Below, in pieces: positions 54,291 to 62,739 of a DNA stretch of 64,000 bases. The notes beneath the pieces were generated by a model, which saw only the letters and a list, made by a program, of their open reading frames with translations, ran no database searches and had not been told where the DNA came from. Both the position numbers and the translations under genes were made by a program. Numbering within the stretch: the stretch's first letter is position 1; each line of letters begins with the position of its first letter. The stretch covers positions 310,001-374,000 of the forward strand of contig NZ_JBHTIK010000002.1 of NCBI RefSeq assembly GCF_042676985.1, written 5' to 3'. The stretch is from Sphingosinicella xenopeptidilytica (lineage in GTDB: Bacteria > Pseudomonadota > Alphaproteobacteria > Sphingomonadales > Sphingomonadaceae).

Positions 54291-55558
54291 GAGTTGGGCG
54301 GGGCACCGGCAGCCGGGGCGAACGGACGATTGCGGCGCTCGATATCGGCTCGTCGAAGGTGGCTGCGCTCATTGCCGTCAGCGACGGTGAAAGCCCGCCG
54401 CGCGTGATCGGTACCGGTCAGCGCGCCTGCACCGGGCTGCGGCAGGGCCTCGTCGCCGATCTGGAGCGGACCGAAAGCGCGATCCGCGCCGCGATGGAGC
54501 AGGCCGAGCGCAATGCCGGCGTCACGGTCGAGAACGTTGTCGTCAGCGTCTCGGCGGGCGGGCTCGACAGCGAAATCGTTTCGGTCGAGGTCGATATCGG
54601 TGGCCAGCGCATCGAGCGCGGCGATATCGATCACGTGCTCTCCGAAGGCCGCGCGCAGCTCGACGCGGGCGGGCGCACGATCCTGCACGCGCAGCCCGCG
54701 CTCTACACGCTCGACGAGACGACGCGCGTGATGAACCCGCTCGGCCTCCATGCCGACCGGCTCGGCGTCGACATCCACATCATCACGGCGGACACGCCGC
54801 CGGTGCGCAATCTCGACCAGTGCGTGCGCACGGCGGACCTCGGCGTGCAGACGATCGTCGCCTCGCCGATCGCGGCGGGCCTCGCCTGTCTCGCCCCCGA
54901 GGAGCGCGAACTCGGCGTCGCGCTTGTCGAGATCGGCGCGGGCGTCACCAACGTTGCCGTCCACGTGCGCGGGATGCTTGTCGGCCTTTCGGTGATTCCG
55001 ATGGGCTCCGAGGATATCACCGCCGACATCGCCTCCACCTTCTCCACCCGGCGCATCCACGCCGAACGGCTGAAGACGCTCTACGGATCGGCGACGACGA
55101 GCCCGCGCGACAATCACGACATGATCGAGATCCTTCCCATCTCCGAGGACGACGACATCGAGCCGACGCGCGTGCCGCGCGCGCAGATCGTCGCCGTGAT
55201 TCGCGACCGGCTCGACATGCTGTTCTCCGACGTGGGGGAACGCCTCAACGAAATGGGCTTCAAGGGACCGCGCGGACGTCAGATGGTGCTGACGGGCGGC
55301 GGCGCCGAACTCAAGTGCATCGCGGACTTCGCGCAGGGCCTGCTCGGGCGGCATTGCCGCGTCGGCCGTCCGCGCGGTCTCGTGGGCCTTCCGGAGGCGC
55401 AGATCGGCAGCGCGTTTTCGACGCTCACGGGCCTCGCGCTTTATGGTGCCGAGGACCGCGAAGACCTCTGGGCGGGCAGCGTTCGCGACGGTGGGCAGAT
55501 GCGCATGTCACGCTCGCCGTGGGGCCGGATGATCGAAGTGCTGAGGTCCAGCCTGTGA
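54287..55558 (+). CDS. ftsA: Cell division protein FtsA
   Basis: 423-residue actin-like ATPase tethering FtsZ to the membrane. ALDIGSSKVAALIAV is the phosphate-1 motif, with VEIGAGVTNVAVHVRG as phosphate-2 and LTGGGAELKCIADFA as the adenosine motif. The C-terminal helix WGRMIEVLRSSL is the amphipathic membrane anchor. Overlaps ftsQ (ATGA). It ends 114 bp before ftsZ. Confidence 0.97.
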   Translation: MRVGRGTGSRGERTIAALDIGSSKVAALIAVSDGESPPRVIGTGQRACTGLRQGLVADLERTESAIRAAMEQAERNAGVTVENVVVSVSAGGLDSEIVSVEVDIGGQRIERGDIDHVLSEGRAQLDAGGRTILHAQPALYTLDETTRVMNPLGLHADRLGVDIHIITADTPPVRNLDQCVRTADLGVQTIVASPIAAGLACLAPEERELGVALVEIGAGVTNVAVHVRGMLVGLSVIPMGSEDITADIASTFSTRRIHAERLKTLYGSATTSPRDNHDMIEILPISEDDDIEPTRVPRAQIVAVIRDRLDMLFSDVGERLNEMGFKGPRGRQMVLTGGGAELKCIADFAQGLLGRHCRVGRPRGLVGLPEAQIGSAFSTLTGLALYGAEDREDLWAGSVRDGGQMRMSRSPWGRMIEVLRSSL

Positions 55559-55593
55559 CGACATACCAGATGTTGATTTTTTTTCGTCTTGGG

Positions 55594-55608
55594 GATTCAC
55601 GCGGAATC
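55594..55608. promoter_or_regulatory. Two GANTC sites in the ftsA-ftsZ spacer
   Basis: GATTC-ACGCG-GAATC places two inverted GANTC motifs 5 bp apart in the only sizeable gap of the cluster, 64 bp before the ftsZ ATG. GANTC is methylated by CcrM in many alphaproteobacteria, and in Caulobacter the ftsZ promoter is controlled through such sites and GcrA. Here a regulatory effect is inferred. Confidence 0.4.
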
Positions 55609-55672
55609 GATCCTGTCGTAGTGTTTAACAAATGCGCTCTTGTGGGGGGCGCCGGCGCCGAAGGAGAGCATC

Positions 55673-57166
55673 ATGAGTCTTGAGTTGCAACGTCCCGAAC
55701 TCACCGAGCTGAAGCCGCGGATCACCGTGATCGGTGTCGGCGGCGCGGGCGGCAACGCGGTCGCGAACATGATCTCGTCCGGCCTCGAAGGCGTCGATTT
55801 CGTGGTGGCGAACACCGATGCGCAGGCGCTTTCGGCGGCGACGGCGGAAACCCGACTCCAGCTCGGCCTCAAGATCACGCAGGGACTCGGCGCCGGTTCG
55901 CGTCCCGAAATCGGTCGAGCCGCCGCGGAAGAAACGCTCGGCGAGATCGAAACGGCGCTCGATGGCTCCCACATGTGCTTCATCACCGCCGGCATGGGCG
56001 GCGGCACCGGCACCGGCGCGGCGCCCGTCGTCGCCAAGGCAGCGCGTGAGCGCGGCATCCTCACGGTCGGCGTCGTCACCAAGCCGTTCGCGTTCGAAGG
56101 CGCGCGCCGGATGCGTTCGGCTGAAGAGGGCATCGCCGAGCTTCAGAAGCATGTCGATACGCTGATCATCATTCCGAACCAGAACCTGTTCCTGATCGCC
56201 AACGCCAACACGACCTTCAAGGACGCGTTCGCGATGGCCGACCAGGTGCTGCACCAGGGTGTGCGCGGCATCACCGACCTGATGATCATGCCGGGCCTCA
56301 TCAACCTCGATTTCGCCGACATCCGCACGGTGATGAGCGAGATGGGCAAGGCGATGATGGGCACCGGCGAGGCCGAGGGCGAGAACCGCGCCATCGAGGC
56401 GGCGGAGAAGGCGATCGCCAACCCGCTGCTCGACGAAGTTTCGATGCGCGGCGCCAAGGGCGTCATCATCAACATCACCGGCGGCGAAGACCTTCGCCTG
56501 ATGGAAGTCGATGAAGCCGCGAACCACATCCGCGAGATGGTGGACCCCGACGCCAACATCATCGTCGGCTCGGCATTCAACGCGAACCTCGATGGCAAGA
56601 TGCGCGTGTCGGTCGTTGCGACCGGTATCGATGCCACCGCCAAGGTTGCCGAACCCGCGCGGCCGGCGACGACGGTCAGCGGTTTCGGTTCGGTCGCGGG
56701 CAGCTTTGCCCCTGCGGCGCCGATCGTCCGCCCTGTCGCGGCTGCCGCACCGGCGCCCGCACCGCTGGCGCCCGAGGAGCGGCAGATCGTGCTCGAGCCG
56801 CCGGTAATGGCGGAGGAGCCGGTGCTCGTCGCCGAGGCCGAGCCTTTCGAGGAAGCACAGCCGGGCTTTTCGGACAATGTGATGCCGCTGCGTATGCCGG
56901 AGCCTGTGCGCGAAGCCGCGCCGGAGCCGGTGGTTGCCGAGGCGCCGCCCGCACCGATCAACGAGCCGGTCGAGCGCCCGTATGTGGCGCCGCGCGCCGC
57001 GCGCGAGGAGCCGCGCCCGGGTCCGACGCTGTTCGAGCGCATGATGAACCTCAGCCGGGGTGCCGACAAGGCGCGCGCTGAGGAGCCGCAGCCCATCGCC
57101 GAGGAACCGGCCGGGCAGGATCCGCTGGAGATCCCGCGGTTCTTCCGCCGTCAGGTCAACGACTGA
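55673..57166 (+). CDS. ftsZ: Cell division protein FtsZ
   Basis: 497-residue tubulin-like GTPase forming the Z ring. VIGVGGAGGNAVANMI, the tubulin signature GGGTGTG (109-115) and NPLLDEVSMRGAKGVIINIT are present. A long proline- and acid-rich linker (about 320-480) ends in the conserved tail LEIPRFFRRQVND, which contacts FtsA. The start ATG at 55673 follows AAGGAGAG. It has its own spacer and a hairpin at its end, so it may be transcribed alone as well as with the cluster. Confidence 0.99.
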   Translation: MSLELQRPELTELKPRITVIGVGGAGGNAVANMISSGLEGVDFVVANTDAQALSAATAETRLQLGLKITQGLGAGSRPEIGRAAAEETLGEIETALDGSHMCFITAGMGGGTGTGAAPVVAKAARERGILTVGVVTKPFAFEGARRMRSAEEGIAELQKHVDTLIIIPNQNLFLIANANTTFKDAFAMADQVLHQGVRGITDLMIMPGLINLDFADIRTVMSEMGKAMMGTGEAEGENRAIEAAEKAIANPLLDEVSMRGAKGVIINITGGEDLRLMEVDEAANHIREMVDPDANIIVGSAFNANLDGKMRVSVVATGIDATAKVAEPARPATTVSGFGSVAGSFAPAAPIVRPVAAAAPAPAPLAPEERQIVLEPPVMAEEPVLVAEAEPFEEAQPGFSDNVMPLRMPEPVREAAPEPVVAEAPPAPINEPVERPYVAPRAAREEPRPGPTLFERMMNLSRGADKARAEEPQPIAEEPAGQDPLEIPRFFRRQVND

Positions 57167-57188
57167 TCCCAGGATCGGGCAGGACAAG

Positions 57189-57215
57189 GAGGGCCGGGCG
57201 GCAGACCCGGCCCTC
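57189..57215 (+). terminator. Hairpin after ftsZ
   Basis: GAGGGCCGGG (57189-57198) and CCCGGCCCTC (57206-57215) form a perfect 10-bp stem with loop CGGCAGA. It lies 23 bp after the ftsZ stop. Only ACTGTTT follows, so the T-tract is weak, but position favours it as the end of the dcw transcript. Confidence 0.7.
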
Positions 57216-57296
57216 ACTGTTTCGTGACCTTGCGGACGCGCACCGCTTGACCGCATCGACGCTGCGTCGCAAATCGATGACAGGAAAGGGAGAGGC

Positions 57297-58424
57297 ATGG
57301 CGGGACCGCTTTCGGGCGTTCGTATCATCGAAATGGCGGGGCTCGGACCGGGGCCTTTCGCGGGCATGATGCTTGCCGATCACGGCGCGGAGGTGATCCG
57401 CGTCGATCGGCCGGGCGGAATGCAGGAAACGGTGCTCGGCCGATCGCGCCGTTCGATCGTCGTCGATCTGAAATCGCCTGAGGGCATCGCGGTCATCCGC
57501 AAGCTGGTGAAGACGGCTGACGGCCTGATCGAGGGGCTGCGCCCGGGCGTCATGGAGCGGCTGGGGCTTGGCCCCGACGTGCTGCTGGCAGACAATCCGC
57601 GCCTCATCTATGGCCGCATGACGGGCTGGGGGCAAACGGGTCCGCTCGCGAATGCCGTGGGTCATGACATCAACTATATCGCGCTTTCGGGCGCGCTTCA
57701 CGCCTATGGCCGTGCGGGCGAGAAGCCGACGCCGCCGATCAACATGGTCGGCGATTTCGGCGGGGGCGGCATGATGCTCGCGTTCGGCATGGCCGCGGCG
57801 CTGCTTTCGGCGCAGAAGACGGGTAGGGGCCAGGTGCTCGACGTGGCGATGACCGATGGCTCCGCTGTGCTGATGGGCATGATCTGGGGCTTCTTCGGGC
57901 AGGGCGCGTGGAAGGACGAGCGCGGCGTCAACCTGCTCGATACGGGCACGCACTTCTACGACACCTACGAATGCAAGGACGGCGGTCATGTCTCGATCGG
58001 TGCGATCGAGCCGCAGTTCTACGCCGCGCTTCGCCGCATCGCGGGGCTTGAGAACGATCCTGAATTCGACGCGCAGATGGACCCGTCGCGTTGGGGGCCG
58101 CTCAAGGCCAAGCTGACGGCGCTGTTCCTCACGAAGACGCGCGCGGAGTGGTGCGCGCTCATGGAAGGCACGGACGTGTGCTTCGCGCCGGTATTGTCGC
58201 TCGCCGAGGCGCCCCTGCATCCGCACAACGCGGCGCGCGGTACGTTCGTCGATGTGGGCGGCATGACACAGCCCGCGCCCGCGCCGCGCTACTCGGAAAC
58301 GCGGACCGACACGCCGACCCCGACGCCGCGTTCCGGGGCGGACACGGCGGCGATCCTCGGCGAACTCGGCTATTCGGAGGCCGAGATCGCGGCGCTGGCG
58401 GGCGCGAAGGCGATCGCCACATGA
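57297..58424 (+). CDS. CoA-transferase family III, alpha-methylacyl-CoA racemase type
   Basis: 375 residues of the CaiB/BaiF family. N-terminal LSGVRIIEMAGLGPGPFAGM with MLADHGAEVIRVDRPGG; the sequence GWGQTGPLANAVGHDINYIA contains the His-Asp pair (GHD) seen in alpha-methylacyl-CoA racemases rather than transferases. Would epimerise 2-methyl-branched acyl-CoA, fitting the branched- or sterol-like acyl catabolism suggested by the dehydrogenase clusters. The start ATG has AGAGG upstream. Its stop overlaps the next gene (ATGA). Confidence 0.9.
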   Translation: MAGPLSGVRIIEMAGLGPGPFAGMMLADHGAEVIRVDRPGGMQETVLGRSRRSIVVDLKSPEGIAVIRKLVKTADGLIEGLRPGVMERLGLGPDVLLADNPRLIYGRMTGWGQTGPLANAVGHDINYIALSGALHAYGRAGEKPTPPINMVGDFGGGGMMLAFGMAAALLSAQKTGRGQVLDVAMTDGSAVLMGMIWGFFGQGAWKDERGVNLLDTGTHFYDTYECKDGGHVSIGAIEPQFYAALRRIAGLENDPEFDAQMDPSRWGPLKAKLTALFLTKTRAEWCALMEGTDVCFAPVLSLAEAPLHPHNAARGTFVDVGGMTQPAPAPRYSETRTDTPTPTPRSGADTAAILGELGYSEAEIAALAGAKAIAT

Positions 58425-59707
58425 TGCGCGCCGCTGCTGCCCTGCTGCTGCTCGCGGCGACGGCGGACCCGTCGTTTGCACAGGCGCGCAAGGAGAAGGA
58501 TGACGGTACGGTCGCGGCGCTGAACAATCCGGCGCGGCTTGTCACCATCGGCGATCATGCCCGCAATTCCGGCGATTTCATGCTGGCGCTGAGCTTCTAC
58601 GAGCGCGCGCTCGGCATCGATCCCGGTTTCGTGCCTGCGCTCCGGGCATCGACCGAGGTCGCGCTCGCGATGCGGATGCCGCAGGCGCTCTCCTATGCGG
58701 AGCGCTGGGTGCGCGCGACGCCGAAGGACGGGCTCGCCCACCTTGCGGTCGGCGCGGCGCTCGTGCAGCAGAACCGGCCGACGGAGGCGCAGAAATCGTT
58801 CGCGCTCGCCGAGGCGGCGGGCGGACCGGCCGCGGCGATCGCCATGCAGCGCGGCCTCGCTTTCGATCTGCTCGGGCAAAGCCGCAACGCGCAGATCGCC
58901 TATGCGGACGCGATGCAGCGCGTACCGGGCGACCGATCGATCATCGAGCATCTGGCGCTCAGCCTTGCGATCGGCGGCGACAACGAGGCGGCGATGCAGA
59001 TATTGCAGCCCGAAGCGGAAAAAGCGTCCGGACAGGCGAGCTTCGAGCGCACGCTGGTGCTCGTCCACGCGCTCGGCGGGCGGCGCGATCTCGCGCGGCG
59101 CATCGCAACCGCAAATCTCAGCCCGCAGGCCGCCGCCGCGGCGGGCGACGTCCTCGAACGTATCGCCAGCCTGCCGACCCCGGCGGCGAAGGCGGCTGCC
59201 GTGCATCTCGGCATCCTGCCCGATGTCGGCAAACCGGCGCAGGCCCCGGCGGTCGTACAGGCGCCACCGCCGCCGCCCGAACCTGTAGTCGAGGCGGCAG
59301 TGATCGAAACAGCGCCGCCGCGTGTGCTGGAGCCCGCGCCCGAAAAGCCTGCGCCTGCGCCTGCCAAGCCTGCTACAGCCAAACCCGCGCCGAAGCCGGA
59401 ACCGCTCCCCGCCGGGCTGCCGAAGCTTTCGGCGGCGCAGCTCAAGGCAGCGTATGTCTGGTTGCAGCTTTCGAGCAGCCCGGACCGTGCGCTTGTTTCG
59501 AGCGATCTCGCGCGCTTCAAGCGCAAGGCGAGCACGATCGGTAACTACAACGCCTATGTGCAGAATGCCGCCGGCACGCACCGCCTGCTGATCGGCCCGT
59601 TCCGCTCGGCGGACGACGCGCAGAAGGTGTCGCGGCGGCTGAAGGCGGCGGGTGTGGACTCCTATATCAACCGCGCGCCGGCCGGGTCCGCCATCGCGCC
59701 GCTCTGA
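58421..59707 (+). CDS. Exported TPR-like protein with C-terminal SPOR domain
   Basis: 428 residues. Signal peptide at about 1-23 (MMRAAAALLLLAATADPSFA), an alpha-helical repeat region with TPR-like periodicity (LALSFYERALGIDPGFVPAL), a proline/alanine-rich linker (about 270-335), and a C-terminal SPOR domain (about 350-425, LQLSSSPDRALVSSDLARFK to AGVDSYINR). SPOR domains bind denuded septal glycan, so it probably localises to the division site or to new poles. The start ATG at 58421 overlaps the CoA transferase stop (ATGA). Confidence 0.88.
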   Translation: MMRAAAALLLLAATADPSFAQARKEKDDGTVAALNNPARLVTIGDHARNSGDFMLALSFYERALGIDPGFVPALRASTEVALAMRMPQALSYAERWVRATPKDGLAHLAVGAALVQQNRPTEAQKSFALAEAAGGPAAAIAMQRGLAFDLLGQSRNAQIAYADAMQRVPGDRSIIEHLALSLAIGGDNEAAMQILQPEAEKASGQASFERTLVLVHALGGRRDLARRIATANLSPQAAAAAGDVLERIASLPTPAAKAAAVHLGILPDVGKPAQAPAVVQAPPPPPEPVVEAAVIETAPPRVLEPAPEKPAPAPAKPATAKPAPKPEPLPAGLPKLSAAQLKAAYVWLQLSSSPDRALVSSDLARFKRKASTIGNYNAYVQNAAGTHRLLIGPFRSADDAQKVSRRLKAAGVDSYINRAPAGSAIAPL

Positions 59708-60867
59708 TGCTGGCGCCGTACGCCTCGAACCCTGCAGCTTCGCGGGGGCGGCTTCATTCCGAAAGCCCGAGCGTGCGCCGCGATGCGTTTCAGCGCGACC
59801 GCGATCGCATCATCCATTCTACGGCCTTCCGCCGCCTGAAACACAAGACGCAGGTGTTCGTGTCGCCGGACGGCGACCATTTCCGCACGCGGCTGACGCA
59901 TAGTCTTGAAGTCGCGCAGATCGGCCGCGCCATCGCGCGCACGCTGCAGCTCAACGAAGACCTGACCGAAGCGCTCTGCCTCGCGCACGACCTCGGGCAT
60001 CCCCCGTTCGGCCATGTCGGCGAGGACGTGCTTGCCGAGCGCATGGCGCCGTGGGGCGGGTTCGACCACAACGGTCACACGATCCGCATGTTGACCGCGC
60101 TCGAGGTCCGCTACGCCGATTTCGATGGGCTCAACCTCTCGTGGGAGACGCTGGAGGGTCTCGCCAAACACAATGGACCGGTGACGGCGCCGGGCTGGGC
60201 ACTGGGCGACTACAACGCGCTCCACGATCTCGACCTCGGAACGCACGCCGGGCCGGAGGCTCAGCTCGCCGCGCTTGCCGACGACATCGCCTACGACAAC
60301 CATGATCTCGACGACGGCCTCCGCGCCGGGCTGTTCACGCTCGGCGAGGTCGCGGCGGCAGTGCCGCTCGTCGCCGAATGTCTGGACGCAGTGCGCGCGC
60401 GGCATCCAGGCGCCCCCGACGACAGACTCGCCGCAGAACTCGTACGGTTCCAGATCGGGCGGATGGCCGACGACCTGATCGAGGAAACCGTTCGAAGTCT
60501 CGCGGTGCTCGCGCCTGCCGATGTGGATGCCATCCGCCGGGCGGGAGCGCCCGTGGTCGGTTTCTCGGAGGCGATGCAGGCGGCGGAGCGCGACCTCAAG
60601 CGCTTCCTCTACGCGAACATGTATTTCCACGCGCGTAACCTCGCGATGCGCGAGCCTGCCGCCGCGGTAACGGGCGAACTGTTCGACAAGCTCCACGACG
60701 ATCCTTCGAAGCTGCCCGCGGATTGGCTGGCGCGCCTGCCCGAGGACGAACCGGCGCGCGCGCGCCACATCGCCGATTTCATAGCGGGCATGACCGATCG
60801 CTATGCGCTGAAGAGCTTCGAGGCGCTTGGCGGACAAATCGCCTTCCCGCCGGGCGCGATTATCTGA
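59707..60867 (+). CDS. dgt: Deoxyguanosinetriphosphate triphosphohydrolase-like protein
   Basis: 386 residues, HD superfamily, splits dNTPs into nucleosides and tripolyphosphate. RRLKHKTQVFVSPDGDHFRT, the HD-motif RLTHSLEVAQ with LAHDLGHPPFGHVGEDVL, and YDNHDLDDGL are the diagnostic blocks. The start ATG at 59707 shares a base with the preceding stop (TGATG). The convergent GGDEF gene begins its stop one base after the dgt end. Confidence 0.93.
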   Translation: MLAPYASNPAASRGRLHSESPSVRRDAFQRDRDRIIHSTAFRRLKHKTQVFVSPDGDHFRTRLTHSLEVAQIGRAIARTLQLNEDLTEALCLAHDLGHPPFGHVGEDVLAERMAPWGGFDHNGHTIRMLTALEVRYADFDGLNLSWETLEGLAKHNGPVTAPGWALGDYNALHDLDLGTHAGPEAQLAALADDIAYDNHDLDDGLRAGLFTLGEVAAAVPLVAECLDAVRARHPGAPDDRLAAELVRFQIGRMADDLIEETVRSLAVLAPADVDAIRRAGAPVVGFSEAMQAAERDLKRFLYANMYFHARNLAMREPAAAVTGELFDKLHDDPSKLPADWLARLPEDEPARARHIADFIAGMTDRYALKSFEALGGQIAFPPGAII

Positions 60868-62529
60868 TCAGCCGGCGACCGCCTGCGCGTTGCGGTCGCT
60901 TCCCCGGAAGATCACGCGGTTCCGGCCGTTTGCTTTCGCCTTGTAGAGTTCCTGATCGGCCCAGCCGTAGAGGCGCTGGAAGCTGAGCGCGTGGTCCGCC
61001 GATGCGACGCCGATGCTGACCGTGACGGCATGGCCGGTACGAAGCTCGGGATGCTGCAGATCGGCGATGCCGCGCCGCACGCTTTCGGCGAACTGGCGGA
61101 TGCCGATGGGGGTGAGCCCGGTGACGCCGAGCACGAACTCCTCGCCGCCGATGCGTCCCGCGACGCACAGCGGCCCTTCCCAGCGTTCGAGGCGGCGCGC
61201 GATCCGGCACAGCACGGCGTCGCCCGCTTCGTGTCCATAGCTGTCGTTGACGCGCTTGAAATGGTCGACGTCGATGAGCAGCAGGCCGAAGTGCTCGCCC
61301 GGCGCGGCGCGGCCCTCGATCATGAACTCGGCACGGTCCACGAAACCGCGCCGGTTGAGGAGGCCCGTCAACGCATCGCGGCTGGCAAGCTCGCTCATGC
61401 GCGCTTCGGCTGCGCGCGCCCTGTCGCGCTCCTCCCGGAGGTGCGCGATCCGCAGCGTGACGGCGATCGAAAGCCACACGGTCTGCAATGCCGCGGCAAC
61501 GAGCATCACCACCTGGGAGCCGCCGCCATAGAGCCAGTCGTCCACATTGACGACCTGAACCAGCGCAAGCGTTGCCATCGGCAGCGCCCAAGCCCAGGCA
61601 AGCGCCTTCGCATCGGCGTTTCCGGCGCGGCAGGCGTTGACGAGGCTGAGCGTCACAAGCGCGAGTACCGACAGGGTGAGCGCGCCGAGAACCACGACCT
61701 GCCAGCCAAGCGCTGGTCCCGTTTCCAGCGAGACGAGAATGCCGAAAGGCATGATGAAGAGCCCGAGCGCGAGCGTACCGATGCGGAGCGCGCGCGGCCC
61801 CATGTCCTTCCCCAGTGCCATCACACCGCTGACCGTGGCGAGCGTAACGGCAAGGCAGGCGAGAAAGGTGCAAATCTGCGAGGACCAGCCCGCGAGATCA
61901 GGCGCGACGATCAGCGCGAGCTGTGACCAGAGCAGGCCCCACGCGACCATCGTGACCGCCCAGAGCCCATGCCACAGCAAGTATACGCGGCGCAGCGCCA
62001 CGCCCACCGACAGCGTGTAAAGCGCGCCGAGCGCGAGCAGCGTGATCGCGCTGCCGACGATCACCGGCAACACGGCCGCCTGCGCGTTGGCTTCATCGGG
62101 ATCGGGCAGACGGATTCTGAGCAGTTCGTGGCTCGCAAGCCCATCGAAACGCAGAAGCACGGTCTTCACCGGCGCGGCGAGCATCGGCGGTTCGAACGCG
62201 ATCTGCCCGCCGATCCGCCAGTGCGTTCCGTAGTTGCCGCGGCGCACGGTTTGCGAGGCGCTTCGGCCGTCGGCATACAGGAAAACCGCCGTCAGCCGCT
62301 CGAAGCGCGTTTGATGAACATAGACGATCCGCGAATCGGCGGGCGCCTCGATCTTCAGCCACAGGCTGCGCTGACGATAGTCGGCGGGCTCGGCGGAACA
62401 ATCGAATGCGCCCGGACTCGCCGCCGAAAGGTCCGTTACCGCATGGCAGAAGCGGGCATCCGCGCGCGCCTCACCGCCCGCTGCGGCGGCGATAAGCAAC
62501 AGAAACGCAAAGGCAATTACGCGGTACAT
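60868..62529 (-). CDS. Membrane diguanylate cyclase with 7TM-sensor N-terminus
   Basis: 553 residues. Signal peptide (about 1-26), a periplasmic sensor region of about 150 residues, seven or so membrane segments (about 180-385), a coiled linker (AHLREERDRARAAEARMSELA) and a GGDEF domain. The active site is GGEEF at 461-465, functional in the family. The residues where the I-site RxxD should be read GPLC, so feedback inhibition is probably missing. The layout resembles 7TMR-DISM proteins. The start ATG at 62529 has no clear ribosome-binding site. It separates dgt from argS. Confidence 0.9.
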   Translation of the reverse strand: MYRVIAFAFLLLIAAAAGGEARADARFCHAVTDLSAASPGAFDCSAEPADYRQRSLWLKIEAPADSRIVYVHQTRFERLTAVFLYADGRSASQTVRRGNYGTHWRIGGQIAFEPPMLAAPVKTVLLRFDGLASHELLRIRLPDPDEANAQAAVLPVIVGSAITLLALGALYTLSVGVALRRVYLLWHGLWAVTMVAWGLLWSQLALIVAPDLAGWSSQICTFLACLAVTLATVSGVMALGKDMGPRALRIGTLALGLFIMPFGILVSLETGPALGWQVVVLGALTLSVLALVTLSLVNACRAGNADAKALAWAWALPMATLALVQVVNVDDWLYGGGSQVVMLVAAALQTVWLSIAVTLRIAHLREERDRARAAEARMSELASRDALTGLLNRRGFVDRAEFMIEGRAAPGEHFGLLLIDVDHFKRVNDSYGHEAGDAVLCRIARRLERWEGPLCVAGRIGGEEFVLGVTGLTPIGIRQFAESVRRGIADLQHPELRTGHAVTVSIGVASADHALSFQRLYGWADQELYKAKANGRNRVIFRGSDRNAQAVAG

Positions 62530-62739
62530 AAGGACGGCGCACGCATACTCGTGGAAGGGGGCTCTTGTCAGCCCACCATGCGCCGAGGGCGATAAGAAAC
62601 CGTTACGGATGAATTTCGAAATGCGCCCAGCGCCTGCGGCACGCTCCGGCCAGGAAACGGCGACGGATGCTTGGCGCGCGCGGTGAAAGCGGTGTAAGGC
62701 CCCGGGCAAATCTCATCTTTGCAGATAGCAGGCCTGGTC

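Noticed and set aside
55624..55631. CtrA-like TTAACAAA before ftsZ
   Set aside because: Does not match TTAA-N7-TTAA and lacks the second half; not enough to claim CtrA control.
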